Source: Lineus longissimus (Eukaryota; Nemertea; Pilidiophora; Heteronemertea; Lineidae). Taken from it: a DNA stretch of 64,000 nucleotides. A program made the position numbers and the translations under genes. Numbering within the stretch: position 1 is the stretch's first letter; each line of letters opens with the position of its first letter. Under the pieces are notes generated by a model. It saw only the letters and a program-made list of their open reading frames with translations, searched no databases and was not told where the DNA came from. Shown here piece by piece: positions 46,441 to 60,195 of the stretch. The stretch covers positions 13,826,001 to 13,890,000 of the forward strand of contig NC_088321.1 of the NCBI RefSeq assembly GCF_910592395.1. Direction: 5' to 3'.

Positions 46441-49257
46441 GAGTTACATGTGTATACTATACATGCATCGGTATGAATTCCTAACCACCAAATATCTATA
46501 CGGTGAGCACAATTGCCCCTAGCCTTTTTTCATTGTTTCCAACAATCAGGTCCCGGAATGCTCAATAACAAATCTATCTAATCGTTCATTGCTCTTTATA
46601 AAATAAACGGCAACACAATTTTACATGATTTTTATTATCATACTACTCAGTAAACATTTATAAAGGGCTGAAATACAAAATGAAAGTGCTATGATGATTT
46701 TTTTATAAACTAATACAGCATAGGTACAACAGATGATAAAATACGACAACCTAATAGTTACACTAATTGGCCAGATGATTTTTGCGCGACAAAAACTAAT
46801 GGGATTAGTGCCCGACAGCTATGTTATCACTTTCGTTAGGAGAAAAACACCGAACTTTCGGAAGCATATCGACAGCTTCAACAGAGAATATCTTTCGCTG
46901 GATAAAACCAGATGAGGATTTGCTGGTAGGTTTTTCTCGATAGTAACTTAAGAACATCAATCTGTTTTAGAACATCAATCCTTTTTAGTAGGTTGATATT
47001 GATGAGGTTGCCATAAATTGGTATATCAAGTCGTATCTATGTTAGGCCAATGGCTAATTCAGGGTACCTACATGTATATGCACTAATATCTCCCTAGGTT
47101 GTGGAGATTGTGACCTGTACTGTGTCCTTTAGGTTGTAGTCCAGAGTAGGCCTTTGTGACGAGAAGCACTTGCCTAAACGTGCTGCATAAAGTGCTTGAC
47201 ATGCATAAAGTGCTGCATGAAGTATTATATTTGATGATATAGGCAGTGTACAACCTGGGTCAAAACTTATACAAAATAGGCCAAAGTCAGCCTCGTTCTG
47301 GATTGACCTAGTTTGTGTACTATCTAGTGCATTCCAGTTTCAATGCACTATGATCTCAGATAGTGCTTTGATAGCTGGGGTCATTATTTGAAATGACTCT
47401 GACACAGCCCAAATCTTTTTTTACCTCAATAAACATGCTTAATATTGTTAGATACATACCACACTACAATCCTAATGCAACATGTATTCCATTTAAGCAC
47501 TTTTGAGAGCATAAAATGCATTTCATTGTGAGTACTGTCCAACACACACCCCACCCCCAACTTCTAATTGGGATAGAAAAAGTTTCTATGTCTAAAACAA
47601 GAGACCATTGATGGGAGACCTTTGATTGACATCTTGGCTTTGGAATTCAACCACTTTTCTCAATGAATATGCACACCCCTTGATGTATGAGGCTTATGAA
47701 TGGCTGGAGTCCACCCAGCACAGCCCCCTCCCCCTCAACTAAACTGTCAATAACATTCTTGGTGGTCAACTTGTGTATGGTATCATGATACAGCCTGGTA
47801 CAGGGACCTTTCTGCTTGATTAATTACACACATTTGGGTTAATTTGTTTATACACTTGTCTGCAATAATCTCTCAAACTCAGCAGGCTGCTTGTTTGCAA
47901 GGCGGCATATTCCTTTGATCTTGTAATAGGGATAGATTTTGTTTCTGATACTTCAAGTGCAGAAGGTCAATTCCATGGTGTTGACCATGTCTTACTGTAG
48001 TGAATGAGTACAATTTACACCCTTTCTGGTCATCAACGAAGTGGCTATCACATTTTTTATGTTGCTTGTCCAGCTCATTATCAGCCGCTCATTAGCATAT
48101 TGACCACAGTAACCATGATGAAACACGTGGTGGTGAAGATCAAGTGCTTCCTGCATTGTCAATTTTGTTACATCTTTCCTGGTTCCAGTTCTTCTGAACA
48201 GGTTAAACTTATTTTGTTGTTCCTTTGGTGGATTATATTCTTACTTCTTTTGGATTATCAATGTTTCACCTTTGTAGGCCTATATTCATTCAGTGACCCT
48301 TACTTTGATTTATATTTTTCGACCAAAAAAGGAATATGGAATGAAATAATTGTTTGGATATTTGGATATTCTTGATTCAATGGATTAGGGATGTTGAGAG
48401 GGTGATTTTATTTATTGTACTGCAATAGTGAATTCAATGCACATTTCAGATGGACAAACTCCACTTTCCATGCATGGCACTATTATTGTTTACATTCCTA
48501 ATATAGGTAAACTAGGACATATTATGCATGAATCTATGTCAGTGGGCGGCCAAGTTTATGCTAACCAGGTATACTAAACCGAGGCTATAATCTGCCAGCA
48601 ACTGGGTCACTTTGGATATCAGTTACACTTTGGCTACCCAGAGCACTCACTGAGGAGGCAGAGTGTAGGGTATAGTTGGTTGCCTGTACATGTACATTGT
48701 CCAGTTCGGCATGGTTGCTTCTTGTCTTGAATGAGATGATTATTGCAACAGTTTGCAGCTTATGGCCCAACCGACTGCAAATTTGGGAACTCTCTCATTT
48801 TGCTTTATTTCTTCCCAATGACTCCATACGACACTAATACTGTCGAAAATGTATCGAAGAATGTAACAAAATGCAGTATGCACACGCGATTAGTACCGTT
48901 TTATATTCCCCGAGATTCGTTTTATGCCTAGAAAAAGATTATCGTGCGAGAAAATCACCGATACTGACATTTCTGGGATGATAACTTTACTCTTTCACAC
49001 TACAGGTTAACATGATGTTAGTATGCACTGAATGTGACTACACTTCTGCTATCTTCGAGGATGTCACAAGCACAAGATTTACCCTCAGACAACCCGCAAT
49101 CAGCCGCAGGAGCAGCATCTTTGTGAGTATAGAATGAATTACCACACCATGCTGAAATCTTCTCATGTTCAGGGTTGCCTCTGGTCAGTTCTTTTGCCAT
49201 TTCAAAGAGGCTGACTAAAAAACTTCAGTCTTGAGACGAGAGACGATGCTTCAGACA
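46441..49257. other. Intergenic, no supported gene
   Basis: Repeated GCATAAAGTGCT words at 47185-47225. Otherwise anonymous. Several frames of 60-120 codons are hydrophobic or low complexity and lack exon signals. Confidence 0.5.
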
Positions 49258-49641
49258 AAATCGGTGGAATGAATGGGCGATCATGAGCCCTGTTGTCCGA
49301 ATCAAAGTTTGTCACTAACGATTGTGTCAACCTAAATCGGTAGAATGAATGGGTGATCATGAGCCCTGTTGTCCGAATCAAAGTTTGTCACTAACGATTG
49401 TGTCAACCTAAATCGGTAGAATGAATGGGCGATCATGAGCCCTGTTGTCCGAATCAAAGTTTGTCACTAACGATTGTGTCAACCTAAATCGGTAGAATGA
49501 ATGGGTGATCATGAGCCCTGTTGTCCGAATCAAAGTTTGTCACTAACGATTGTGTCAACCTAAATCGGTAGAATGAATGGGTGATCATGAGCCATGTTGT
49601 CCGAATCAAAGTTTGTCACTAACGATTGTGTCAACCTAAAT
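49258..49641 (+). repeat. Minisatellite, five 76-bp units
   Basis: GATCATGAGCC(C/A)TGTTGTCC recurs at 49279, 49355, 49431, 49507 and 49583, exactly 76 bp apart. The units are nearly identical, differing at a few positions such as GGGCGATC or GGGTGATC. A C/T alternation across units suggests higher-order duplication. Confidence 0.95.
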
Positions 49642-52226
49642 CTAATGGAGTTAACACCAAGTTAAGTTACCGCCAGCGAAGGTGACAAGATCTGTTTTAG
49701 ACTACAACGCCCTGTACCCTAAATATAGCAGTGAACCCGGTCGCTTTTTTGCATACGATGTATCTGGTGTCGATGTGCTAAAGCAATGGGACAGTTTCTC
49801 CAATTTTATCTCTGTCACCGAACTGAACTCTAAGCGATGTTGCCAATACTCAGTCATCTATCATGGACCAAAGTAGATATTATGCTGATGAGGACCTGTC
49901 CAAGTAATCCGTAATTACCTCAGTCGGATAACATTTATGAGAAGCCAGAGTTCGATGAACCGTATATGCCAATGATAAATGGACGGTGAGGTAATTTCCT
50001 TGACTCGTGGCCGCTACATGTACAGCCGTATAAATATTCGCAGTTCGTCTGCATCTCAAACCTTCGACCTTTCCATGGGGGCAATGTCTTAAACACTCCT
50101 GATTTATTTGTGCCTCCCATATTGGCTTTAGATGGATAGTGCTGATGAGGGTAGAGATACTCGGAATTGATCAGACATCATGGCATGCGATTTCCCATCG
50201 GTGAAACAAGACATAGGAACTCAATTTCACAGACTTGCCAGAGTCAAATACCTTGACCAGTCGCCGAGCTCATTTCCTTCCGATTTCTGTCCGGCGGAAG
50301 GTTGGCTGCCATCACCGTCGCCGCATTGACCTGGGATGTTCCACGTTGGACAGGAACCCAGTCTCACAGACTGAGCCAACCCGGGTCGCAAAGTTTATTG
50401 CTTCCCGCTTCCTATAAAACGTTGGTAACCGACCGTCCTGGCGCAATGATGGCCTGCGAAAAGCAGCTCATAATAATCGTGTCCAATGTTTTTTCCATAT
50501 ACATGATTAGTTCATTGCCATGTCGATTTATGGGTGTTGTGCGTCAGAAAGACTATTCCTTCCGATAAATCGGAAAGTTCATTGGCGTAGGTGATCGACT
50601 TCTGCCCTTGTAACTATGGCTTGGGAAGCGCTCTGACGCCCAGGACCAACAGCGACAGGATCACAGCTTTTTTTCTGGCTTCCAACATCGCCGTATGTAC
50701 CCCCCCCCCCCCCGACGCCTCTATTTGCGGTCTGAGGCGCTCAGAGAATGCCTTCAGCCAGAGAATGCCATATGCCTTCAAGTGACATGCTATCAAATTC
50801 AATATCCTGAGACCTATATTTTTTTGCTGACCTCTTCCGTCAATCTTGTTAATTCCAAGTTTCGACAAAGCGACCCCCCCCCAGCCTACTCCTGTAAATT
50901 CGGTCAGAGGCGCCCAGAGAACGCCTAGTCTCCTAGTCCAGCCTTCAAATGACATCGAATACGATATCCTGTGTCCCTTGATCTGGGAGGTGGTCCCCCT
51001 TATGAAGGCTTTAGGCGATCTGGGACCGTTGATGCCTCAAAGGAATGAGCTCTTCCGGATCCTGTCGCGCCACTCCAACTGTCGGCTTCGCCAAGTTCTC
51101 ATAACCATCAGCCAAGGCCTCGCAGGCGCGCCATTGAAATACCGGGTGTTAAAAAATAATCTTGGGGGTTTGAAGATTAAATAAAGTCGTCAGCAGAAAG
51201 CAGTGCTTCTCGACGCATTTCCCTGAAATGGAATCTTGGTAGCGATAGGATTTTCTTTGGTTAAATCCTCTTTCAAGTAGATCCAGCCATTCACCCGCTC
51301 AATCAAAAAGACATGGCATTTCTCAAAGACTGAATTGTCCAGCAGTAAGCACTTCATGTTAAACCTGTCCAATTGCAAAATTGGGCAAACTATGCCATGA
51401 AACTGTTGCATTACTAAATATAAAGTTGCTATTGTTTATCAATTGGAAAGTGACCATGGGGACACTACTTCGAATTTACTGTGTGGGTGAGGATTCCTAC
51501 AAATCAGATGAGAAACAAACATTATTGCCATACTTTCAATTCTCACCTGAAATGATGATGAAAATCTACTTGCCTCCCCTTTTCCGCCGCCTTTTTCAGG
51601 GTAACCTACCTTGTAAGCAATGACTATAATGACATCCATAATAAATCATAGCGCTTCTTGGTTTTTTATGCAAAAATACATTCAAAAAAATCATTTTGAA
51701 TGAGAATATCAAACTTCGAAACTATGAAGCCACTTTGCAACACCCTGTATGAATCGCCTTCTGGTTAAGAAGTTTGCCGCCTAACTAATATTGACACTGC
51801 GCACTCATCCAAAAGGTTAATTGCAGATGACACTAATAGGGGTTATGCACTGGGTCATTTTATCTCTGTCCAACTCGCCCAATGGCCGACTTTTTGCCCA
51901 TAGCAATATTCCTGGTCATAGAAAAGACAAATTAGATCACGAATCGCTTTGTAATTCCGACGGAGAGTCGACATGGCAGGAATAAGTGCTGGGGGATTCA
52001 GGTAGGTTTTGATAGAATCCGTATATTCCAATGATATTTTCCCATTTTGCCTACTTTCCCATAGGTCCGTTTTGGAGTTGTGAAACTGTTGCCCGATGTA
52101 TGTAGAAGTAGAAATCCATTGTTCCCCGGACATTATATCGTAGGACATTTCAAACTTCTACACCGACCGTACTTTCCAGTTTCCGTCATGATGAGTTTAA
52201 GCATTTCTATATTAAAACTTCTAAAC
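49642..52226. other. Intergenic with a ~200-bp local duplication
   Basis: Segments near 50694-50810 and 50870-50965 share C run, then CGGTC(T/A)GAGGCGC(T/C)CAGAGAA and CCTTCAA(G/A)TGACAT. A GTTAACACCAAGTTAAG remnant near 49653 resembles the interior of 38152-38545. No gene supported. Confidence 0.5.
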
Positions 52227-52490
52227 CGCCAAGGACAAATATAACGTAATGTAAGTGTAATGTTGATCGCCAAGGACAAATATAACGTAATGTAAGTGTA
52301 ATGTTGATCGCCAAGGGCAAAAATAGCGTAATGTAAGTGTAATGTTGATCGCCAAGGGCAAATATATAACGTAATGTTAGTGTAATGTTGATCGCCAAGG
52401 GCAAATGTAACGTAATGTAAGTGTAATGTTGATCGCCAAGGGCAAATATAACGTAATGTTAACATAATATTGATGGGCAAGGGTTGAAAT
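52227..52490 (+). repeat. Minisatellite, 41-bp unit, six to seven copies
   Basis: CGCCAAGG(A/G)CAAATATAACG recurs at 52227, 52268, 52309, 52350, 52393 and 52434, with a last degenerate unit near 52474. Spacing is 41 bp except one of 43. The minus-strand frames with repeated LGDQHYTYITL peptides arise from this array. Confidence 0.92.
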
Positions 52491-53807
52491 ATAACGTATT
52501 GTTGATGTAATGTCTCTTCCTTTCGTCATCTGCCTTGCGCTTTTGGCGTTCATGAGAATGGACATGTTTGGGCACTGATTAAAAAAGAAGAAGAATTCAG
52601 CTGACTGCATTAGTAAAAGTGGGTAGCTTGTATTTCCCCGTTCTTACTTTTTTGATTTTGTTGATTAATTGGTTAGGCTAAGGCATACAAACGAGTATTT
52701 CTTATCGCATTCTGTGTTTTTGCTTTCTATAACTTTTCACATCAACTGTGCTCTGTTGTTTCCAAAGATCATATACGACGGGGAAGAGCTAAAAGAACCA
52801 GCCAGGATGTGCTAGATAGGTCTTTTGGAAGTGATGCATCAAAGTGTATGAATTGAGCTGATTTTTCGGCATGATGGATGCAGCTGGTTTATCTTTGTAA
52901 CCATCTAGATGGGGCGATTTTAATCATGAATGACTGGGAGTCAAAACGACCTATACATCTATGGGCAAAAACGTTATTGGCAGAATATCGCTTTGGTTAC
53001 GCGGCGTAGCAAAATTAACGTTCAACTTATTTGTTTAGTGAAAGCAATTAGCCATATTATCATGTGGTTTGGCTAAGAGGACGAATAACCATTTCAGAGC
53101 ATAAACAACCTATTTGTTAATGCCGTTTCTGCTACTTTTTCAAAACAGATCGTTTTGGCTCTGAGCTTTTTAGCCAATATTGGCAAAAACAGTGACGTCA
53201 TTATTAATGGTAAAGGCGATTCCTTTTTTATAAGGTCACTGCTCAATACTATCAGCCAGAGGCCTCTGGCATTACAAGGAGCACATTAAAAGCACCATAA
53301 TTGGCCCTGGACCACGCAGTTCCACATTAAGGTCGTGTAGAAGAGAAGCCATAGTTGCTTTCAAGTGATATTGTTATTCCCAAGCTGTAAAAGCGAAAAA
53401 AGAATTTCTTCTTTCTACCAAATTCCTTGGCGCCATAAAATTAAATGGACATGGCAATTTCTTCAGATGGCCGTGCCAGAAAAACCCCGATGAGTAGAGA
53501 TTATGGCCCAATTATCGCTTTAGATGCAGTCTTCGTGATGATAGTAGTTTTTATAGTGGTTACCACTGATGTGCAAGCGTGCACATTCACGTCACTTCTT
53601 TGGCCCAACAAATGCAACGAGCCATTCTTAAGGTGAAAATGGTGCTCTCTTTTATTGACCACGCATTTTTACGAATTACTTTGAGTTCAGCTAACATATT
53701 GTGGCCGTTGTGGCCGTTGGGGCCTTATGTCCACGGACGTTGCACGATGATATTTTCGCGAGCGTTTAAATGTTGGCTATTTTGCGACTACAGCCAAAGG
53801 CGTACTT

Positions 53808-54035
53808 AAAAAGCGCGCATTATTTCAACTGTACTGCACTTACCATTAACTTATGTCAGAACATTGAGTCTGTCGCCAATAGAAAATGATATCAGATTCG
53901 CCAACTATTAGCTTTTCGAAAAAAAGCGCGCAATATTTTAGCTGAACTGCACTTACCATTAACTTTTGGCAGCATGAGTCTATAGCCAATAATTGAAAAT
54001 GATATCAGATTCAGAAGAATTAGCTTCGCGAAATT
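53808..54035 (+). repeat. Two tandem copies of ~113 bp
   Basis: AAGCGCGCA(T/A)TATTT, CTGCACTTACCATTAACTT and GAAAATGATATCAGATTC occur in the same order in both copies, followed by TTAGCTT(T/C)(T/G)CG. Confidence 0.8.
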
Positions 54036-55490
54036 TTCTCGGCTGAGGGCACAATCGCACGTACATTGTATGCTGATATCGCTTTCTATGATCAATTAGC
54101 TGATTATCATATCTATATATTATTGCGAACATTATTTCTAAAGAATGGCCTTTACTATTCAGTGATGATGAAAAACATCGGCGTTTCCCAAGCGCGTGCT
54201 CCTGATCAAAGCGTGTTACCTTCCTTTTTGCTATTGTTCCTCTCCAGCAGAATTGTAACAAATAAGCTTTGACTGAAATGTCACTCATGGTGTTTGTTTT
54301 CAAGATGGCTTCACAATCCTTTGTCATGCTAGTAGCAAATCTCTCAGCTCTATTTGGTTTTATCAATATCGATTTTCCACACTTCTGCTCTTCTGTTCCT
54401 TCTTTGCAGCCCGCCCTGCCGCGTGGAACAGGCTTACCAAAGCCTGCTTTTGTTATGAAGATAATTCCGCGTTAACATTCTTCTTGATTACCCTCAAGCC
54501 AAGATCGGCATATCACGGAATAGACATCGGTTATCTTCGCAGCGGCCGGAGGCTTCTGATGAGACTTTGTATCAATTTCACCTCACCACACCTACCATCT
54601 TCTGTTGATCTTTGCAGCGTTTCTAGCACCAAACAAAAGCAGATTGAACAAACGTTCCAAAGCTATCCTTCGTTTGCAAGGTCATTTCCATTGTTAATAT
54701 ATGCGTTCTTGATTCTTCTCAAGCTAGTCAAGCCTAAGAGGGATATCACAACCAACATCAATATTCGACATATCACTCTTGTTCACTAAACACAAGGCCC
54801 AGCGCTCAGAGCTCCAAAGTCAAATGCTTGTATTTTGCTGCTGTCCTGTACTGAAAAGTCATGAACAACACATAGTGTTTTGACAGTGTTTTTTTTCTCC
54901 AAGTCATATCTTGGTTGGCTACATTTCTGTCCGTGCGCCATTTGGCTTTAATTCTCAATGTCCATAGTCATGTTACCAATTCTTCCTCTTCTTGATTCCT
55001 CTCTTGCCACTCGGATCACGAATAAGACACTGGGTTTACAAAGATGAATGACAACCTTTTACCTTTTGGGTTTGGCTTTTCAGAATGCTAATGCGGATCT
55101 CTGAACCTAACCACAAAATATGCCCTTTGCAGACCAATAAGAATGATCAATCATCTAGCCAGCCTTACAAAGCGAATTTTATACTCTGACCTGAAAACCA
55201 GCCTGTGTAAATCTTTCTCTATTTCTTTCATCTTTTTCTAAAGGAATGTCCATGGATCGGAAAACAAATGGAGAAAAACTTATCGGATTCTACTAGAATT
55301 ACAATACATGTAGTTTGCAAGGATATTTTTCTCATCGTTAGCTTTATTGAGTGCTTCAGGGGGTACCTGTCAAACAGCGCTCGGGTTATGATAGTCAAGA
55401 CGTCCTAGCATTTTGAATATTCTGTTAAGGAGAAGAATTGTACCAAAATATGATATTGACAATACATTGTAACACTTCTTTATGCCATCA

Positions 55491-55705
55491 TTGAGCTATC
55501 CTAGTGGTTAACATTGCTTGGCTTCGTACAATTGGACCCTGGTTCGATCTGGGTGGACCAGTCTGGCTTTCAAGGAGGTAAAACTTTGGGTTCTTCACAT
55601 TCCTTGAAAATGAGACGTAAAACCAAGGTTCCTTTATCTGGTGTCTATGACAGGGCAAGCATTGACCCCAGCAAGCGAAAAATATAAGAACCATCCGATG
55701 GACTC
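55491..55705 (+). mobile_element. tRNA-derived SINE, second copy of the intron 7 family
   Basis: The head CTAGTGGTTAACATTGC and a good B box CTGGTTCGATCTGG are followed by AATGAGACGT and GGTGTCTATGACAGGGCAAGC. This matches the body and tail of 15889-16125. It is the better preserved of the two heads. Confidence 0.65.
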
Positions 55706-56981
55706 CCCCCACCCGCCCACCCTCCCCTTGTCCGAAGGGCGTCTCAATGGCCGCCTCCAAGTATAGAATAGACTGAAGAATAGTCATTCACACAGTCATG
55801 AGCTGAACATGTTTGTTTTCCCGCCTTTCCTTCAGCAATCCATTAGGCTGTCTTGTAAGGTTTTACATGAGCCAGTTCATTTCCGACTGACCCCACAATG
55901 ACCACACCATTATCACTTTATCAGTGATACGACCAAGGTAGTCAATCCATTTACATAGCTAACGACCTGTATTTACCATGTAATGCTAGTGGACATAGTG
56001 CAAATGCTCAGAGAGTGTGTAATTGTATCCCGAGCGGACACGGACCTTGGGGCGTGTGTCTCCAATATGCCCTATCCCTCGCGAAGGATGGGGCACAGGA
56101 AATCACGACTAAGATATCTTTAAAGTGATCAGTTAAAGGAAATTAGAATTTTTCACGAAATGTCCCTCCGTCAAAGCAGTATTCTCACAAGAGCAATAGA
56201 TGAATTTATGTTACGAATGTATACTTTAAGTTTCTATTCATTACATGTATTTTATTGTAAAATATGTTACATTTCTCTAAAATTAGCAATTGAAAACTTG
56301 GTGTTGGGCAAAGTTGGGTAAAGCCCCCTTTCGAGAAGCGTTTATTTAGGTTTCTGTACAGCCAGCTTTTCCAAACACGATCGCCTGTTAGAATTGACCT
56401 CTCTTTCTAGCGTTATTTCGAAGGTGTGAACCTTCAGCCAGCTTAAGGCCATCCTGAACATTTACTTTAACCACCCGCCATCAGATAACTGAATCCCCTG
56501 GTAGACTTTATGTCGCCATCGGCTCCACTGCAATTACTACTTCTTATGCCAAATGTGACTTGGGACGTGATCTCCCGACTTGCAGATAGGATAATTATCT
56601 GTCTATGGCATAAAGCCGAGCTAGACTTAACCAATCAAAGGGAACGGGGTAATACCGCCCCCTTTAAACGGAGAAACAAAATATTCTTCTTGATTTGTTG
56701 CAGAGATATCACAGAAAAAAGAACTTAATTGATTTATCGCAATGTGGATGCGGTTATTAAATATTTCTGGTGTCTTAACCATGCCGTTGTGTAGACCAAT
56801 AAACAAATACTGCAAATGCCAAATTTCAGCGAATTCAGAAACATAACTGACACGGCATTTCTATTTTCCTGGACCGCCAGTAATTACAAAGGGTGTACCC
56901 CTTTAAGATGAAGCCAGACAGACTTGTCTCCCAGTTGTCATTTGTCTAATTTTGTCAAATCTCGTAAGAAATAATGACGTA

Positions 56982-57996
56982 CAGTGGAACCCCGGTAACA
57001 CGACCACCCAAGGGACTAAGCCGAAGTGGTCGTGTTACCGGGGTGGTCGTGTTAGTGAATTTAAGAATGATAAGTAGGTTTTCCCGCCAAAACATCCTGG
57101 CAGATATGCTGTGTGTACATTGACATGCATTAATGACTACGCCACCGGGTGATTCGATAATTTTGTGTGTATATTACGAATAAAAAATCATTTTCTTGAG
57201 TGTTTTGCGTTTAATTTACAACTTATGTAAATGAGTAAATAAACTGACGAGAGCTAATTAGACCAAACATTACATTAAAACTTGAGCATGCTAATTAGAG
57301 CAAGCATGTTATTCACACCATCGGCAGCTGCCCTTCTTGATGTCAAGCTAATATTCCCGCTAACATTGAGAGAGGTGATGTGAGAAGATGTTGAGAATTC
57401 TTCCTGATGTCTTCCTGCTTTAACTTCAGCCAATTTGAACTGGTACTGATTAAATCATCTTTTTAAAAACGTATTTTATCAATATTACGACGTAGTAAGC
57501 ATTCTTTACTTTGAGTATTGGTACTCTTACTAATCAACATAATTTATTTGTCCTAAAAACTACGTGCGCATGCCTCTTGACATCATTTAATACTAAATGA
57601 TGAAAACAAACCGTGAGTCGAAAAGAAAGTTTATTCTTCATTTTATTTGCGCTTACATTTGATCAAACTCACTCACACATCATTTATTTTCATATGGATT
57701 CCCATGGTCATTGTGTTCGAGGTGCTAACTATCAACACGGATTTGCGAGAAGGTGCCAATTGATACGATGCGGTCATGGTTGATTACGGCAATTAGGCCT
57801 CATGGTCGCGTTAGCGGGGTTAATTTGCAGTTTGGGACCGACCAAGCTGGTGGTCGCGGTTTGGGTACCGGGGTGGTCGTGTTAGCGAGGGCCAGTTAAT
57901 GGGAATTCGAGAGAAAACCATTCGGGACCGGAGAATTTTGGTCGTGTTCGCGGGGTGGTCGCGTTACTGAGGTGGTCGCCGACCGGGGTTCCACTG
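56982..57996. mobile_element. 1015-bp non-autonomous TA-inserting DNA transposon (pogo/Tigger-like)
   Basis: TA target duplication at 56980-56981 and 57997-57998. The left end CAGTGGAACCCCGGT and the right end ACCGGGGTTCCACTG are perfect 15-bp TIRs extending imperfectly. Inside both ends are multiple subterminal GGTGGTCGTGTTA(C/G)CGGGG motifs. No transposase frame remains. TA duplication and CAGT-start TIRs fit the Tc1/mariner-pogo group. Confidence 0.85.
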
Positions 57997-57998
57997 TA

Positions 57999-60190
57999 TT
58001 CTCCTTTTGCATCTCTGGACGAGAGATTAATCATGTATGAGTGAAAGGCATCAAAGGGTCATATTCTACAGTACCTCGGTATTTGTATCTCCAACGATCG
58101 ATTCATAGAGAAAATCTATCAGCCGCGTTCTGAATGCAGAAGGTCTTGGTAACTCAACAAAGACCCTACCGGGTTATGAAATAATATTCACTTCTCACGT
58201 GTTCTTAGGAGAAATTTTAGCATTGAAATTGAACCGTCAGCATTTTGGTTTATGTTGAAATATCCAAGCCCTCTTAAGTATTGTCAGATGAAAGAACAGG
58301 GTTCTGATAGGCAGAAGAACGGATGGCAATGATTGGCAGGTTAAATGATGAGATGCACACTAAATTTGGCACCATCTTGAGACAGAGAGAATTTGATTGC
58401 AAGGCGTCGTGCATAAAAATGCTAGGCAGGTTCCTTTGACATAGCGGTAGAATAATTATGGGGTATTGGACTTGTGATGGGATGTGCTACAACCAACCTA
58501 AGGGAGCATTTGTCGCAACGATCATATGACTATCGAAGCCTGTCATATGGGTATGACCAGGAAAACACTGCAGACTGCTCACTATCGTAGAAAATAAAAT
58601 GTAGGAGTGCACACCAGCCTCAAATTACACATTGGCTGTCATGAATGATAGAACACTCATGTTATATTTTGATCCTGGAGTTTTTTTCCGTCGTATTGGT
58701 TTTCGACCTTTTGATGAGAGGCAAATGTAGCACAACAACCAACTTCAATAGAATTGACCAAACACGGCTACAGATTGCTGTGCGCAAAAAAGGAAAGGAC
58801 ACCTTCATCACTAGTTACAGTAAAAGTTGCTTTGCTGCAGGATGCTGTTGTTTCTAGTAATCACTCAGCAACGAGATGTTATCACTCAAAAGCAACCCTT
58901 CCTCGGTGTTTGCCTTCAACCCTTGACAGGATTATGGTTGTTCCTTGATATCTTTGATTAGGCGACTCGGCCAAACACGGTTGTTGTTTGCGAGGCTTGG
59001 CAACAAAGACGGGAATCAATACCCGCTGCGTTACCACTGATTTGGTCTGGTGGTGTTTATTTGAGCTGACTGCCTGTGGATTGCCCTATGCTATACTCAT
59101 GGTATTGGCAACTTGTCTAAGCCATATATAGCTTACTGGTCCAGTCCACCGTCTTGGCCGAGCTTGTATATGTTCCGTTCCCTGTGGGCTGCCTTCGATG
59201 CCTCAGTGACACCGGCAGAAGTCTGTATCGAAAAAAAAGACAAATTGGGCCAATGGCTGCTGGGAAACGGTTGCAGGTGGCCATGGCCTCTAATAGTCTT
59301 TTCCAACCACCAAACTACCGAGGATCGAATAACGTTTTTTACGGAAATATAAACCGCGAATACCAATTTGTTTTATTGAAAAAACCGAAAGGGTTTTTAT
59401 GCTCCACGAAATCATTACGTCTATTTACTCTTGCCGATTTAGACCCATCGACCCCCACGAAAGCTGCTTCGTGAGAGTCCATGTTTCGAGATTTGCCCTG
59501 ATAACCCTTTGATAAGGTAGTAGAACAATAAAAATTTAGGTCATGGGCGAGTGGGCTTTGTTTAAAGACAATAGACCGTGTATTGGGCAAGGCCTGAATT
59601 CGTTTAACTGTTGGTTCAGGGGCAAACTAATGTTATGGCGTGCGCACCGGCAAAATCCATTAGATATACGTGTGATACGGCGTCACTTCTGTGCAAAAAC
59701 CATAAAGTTACAGCAGAAAATGCCCAGGTCAAAAGACCTGAAGTGGATTTAGTGGCTTCTGCAGCTGAGCCTGAACTCTCAATTCATGGGAATGGTTTCT
59801 TAAATACAGAGTAACTATTCCAAGTCACGGCTTACCCTTATAGAGCAACCGACGGCCACAATTGCCTCATAAGAAACCGCACGATATTAACTTCGTTAGC
59901 TCGAAGACCATTTAGCATTGTAAAGATGCAGCGATAATGATCACAGCCCTGGTATCTCGGCAATTAAACTCTGGCAAATTTGGGTTGTTATTCTGTATTC
60001 TGCATGGCTTCAGCGTGGCCATCTGGGTATAATAGTAGTGTGGTCGTCCCCTCCAGTGCAAACGTTTGGGGTTAAGCATTCAATTAAACACAAGGATAGC
60101 ACCGTCCCAATGGCTATGGCCAATTAATCAGTCAAGAAACGTTGGACGACTCTATTTGTTATTCTACCAAATAGATCAGTCAAGCGAGTG
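57999..60190. other. Intergenic, no supported gene
   Basis: Holds MITE copy B (59424-59626). Other frames are short and unrecognised. Confidence 0.45.
59424..59626. mobile_element. 203-bp MITE-like element, copy B
   Basis: Reverse-complement relative of 7333-7537. It carries GGCTTTGTTTAAAGACAATA and GGGCAAGGCCTGAATTC. The AGGGGCAAA end is intact at 59618-59626, and the other end has mutated to TTTACTCTT. Confidence 0.65.
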
Positions 60191-60195
60191 CGGTT

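Larger units (their letters stand above)
52500..56981. other. Intergenic, no supported gene
   Basis: Apart from the duplication at 53808-54035 and the SINE at 55491-55705, it holds C/T-rich TTCTTCTTGATT words (54350-55010). No family-level coding similarity was recognised. Confidence 0.5.

Noticed and set aside
48004-48375. 123-codon hydrophobic frame resembling a membrane protein
   Set aside because: T-rich DNA gives Leu/Phe/Ile runs. No charge pattern, family motif or exon signals.
52133-52610. Repeated-peptide minus-strand frames (LGDQHYTYITL)
   Set aside because: Produced by the 41-bp minisatellite, whose period is not a multiple of 3, so all frames look alike.
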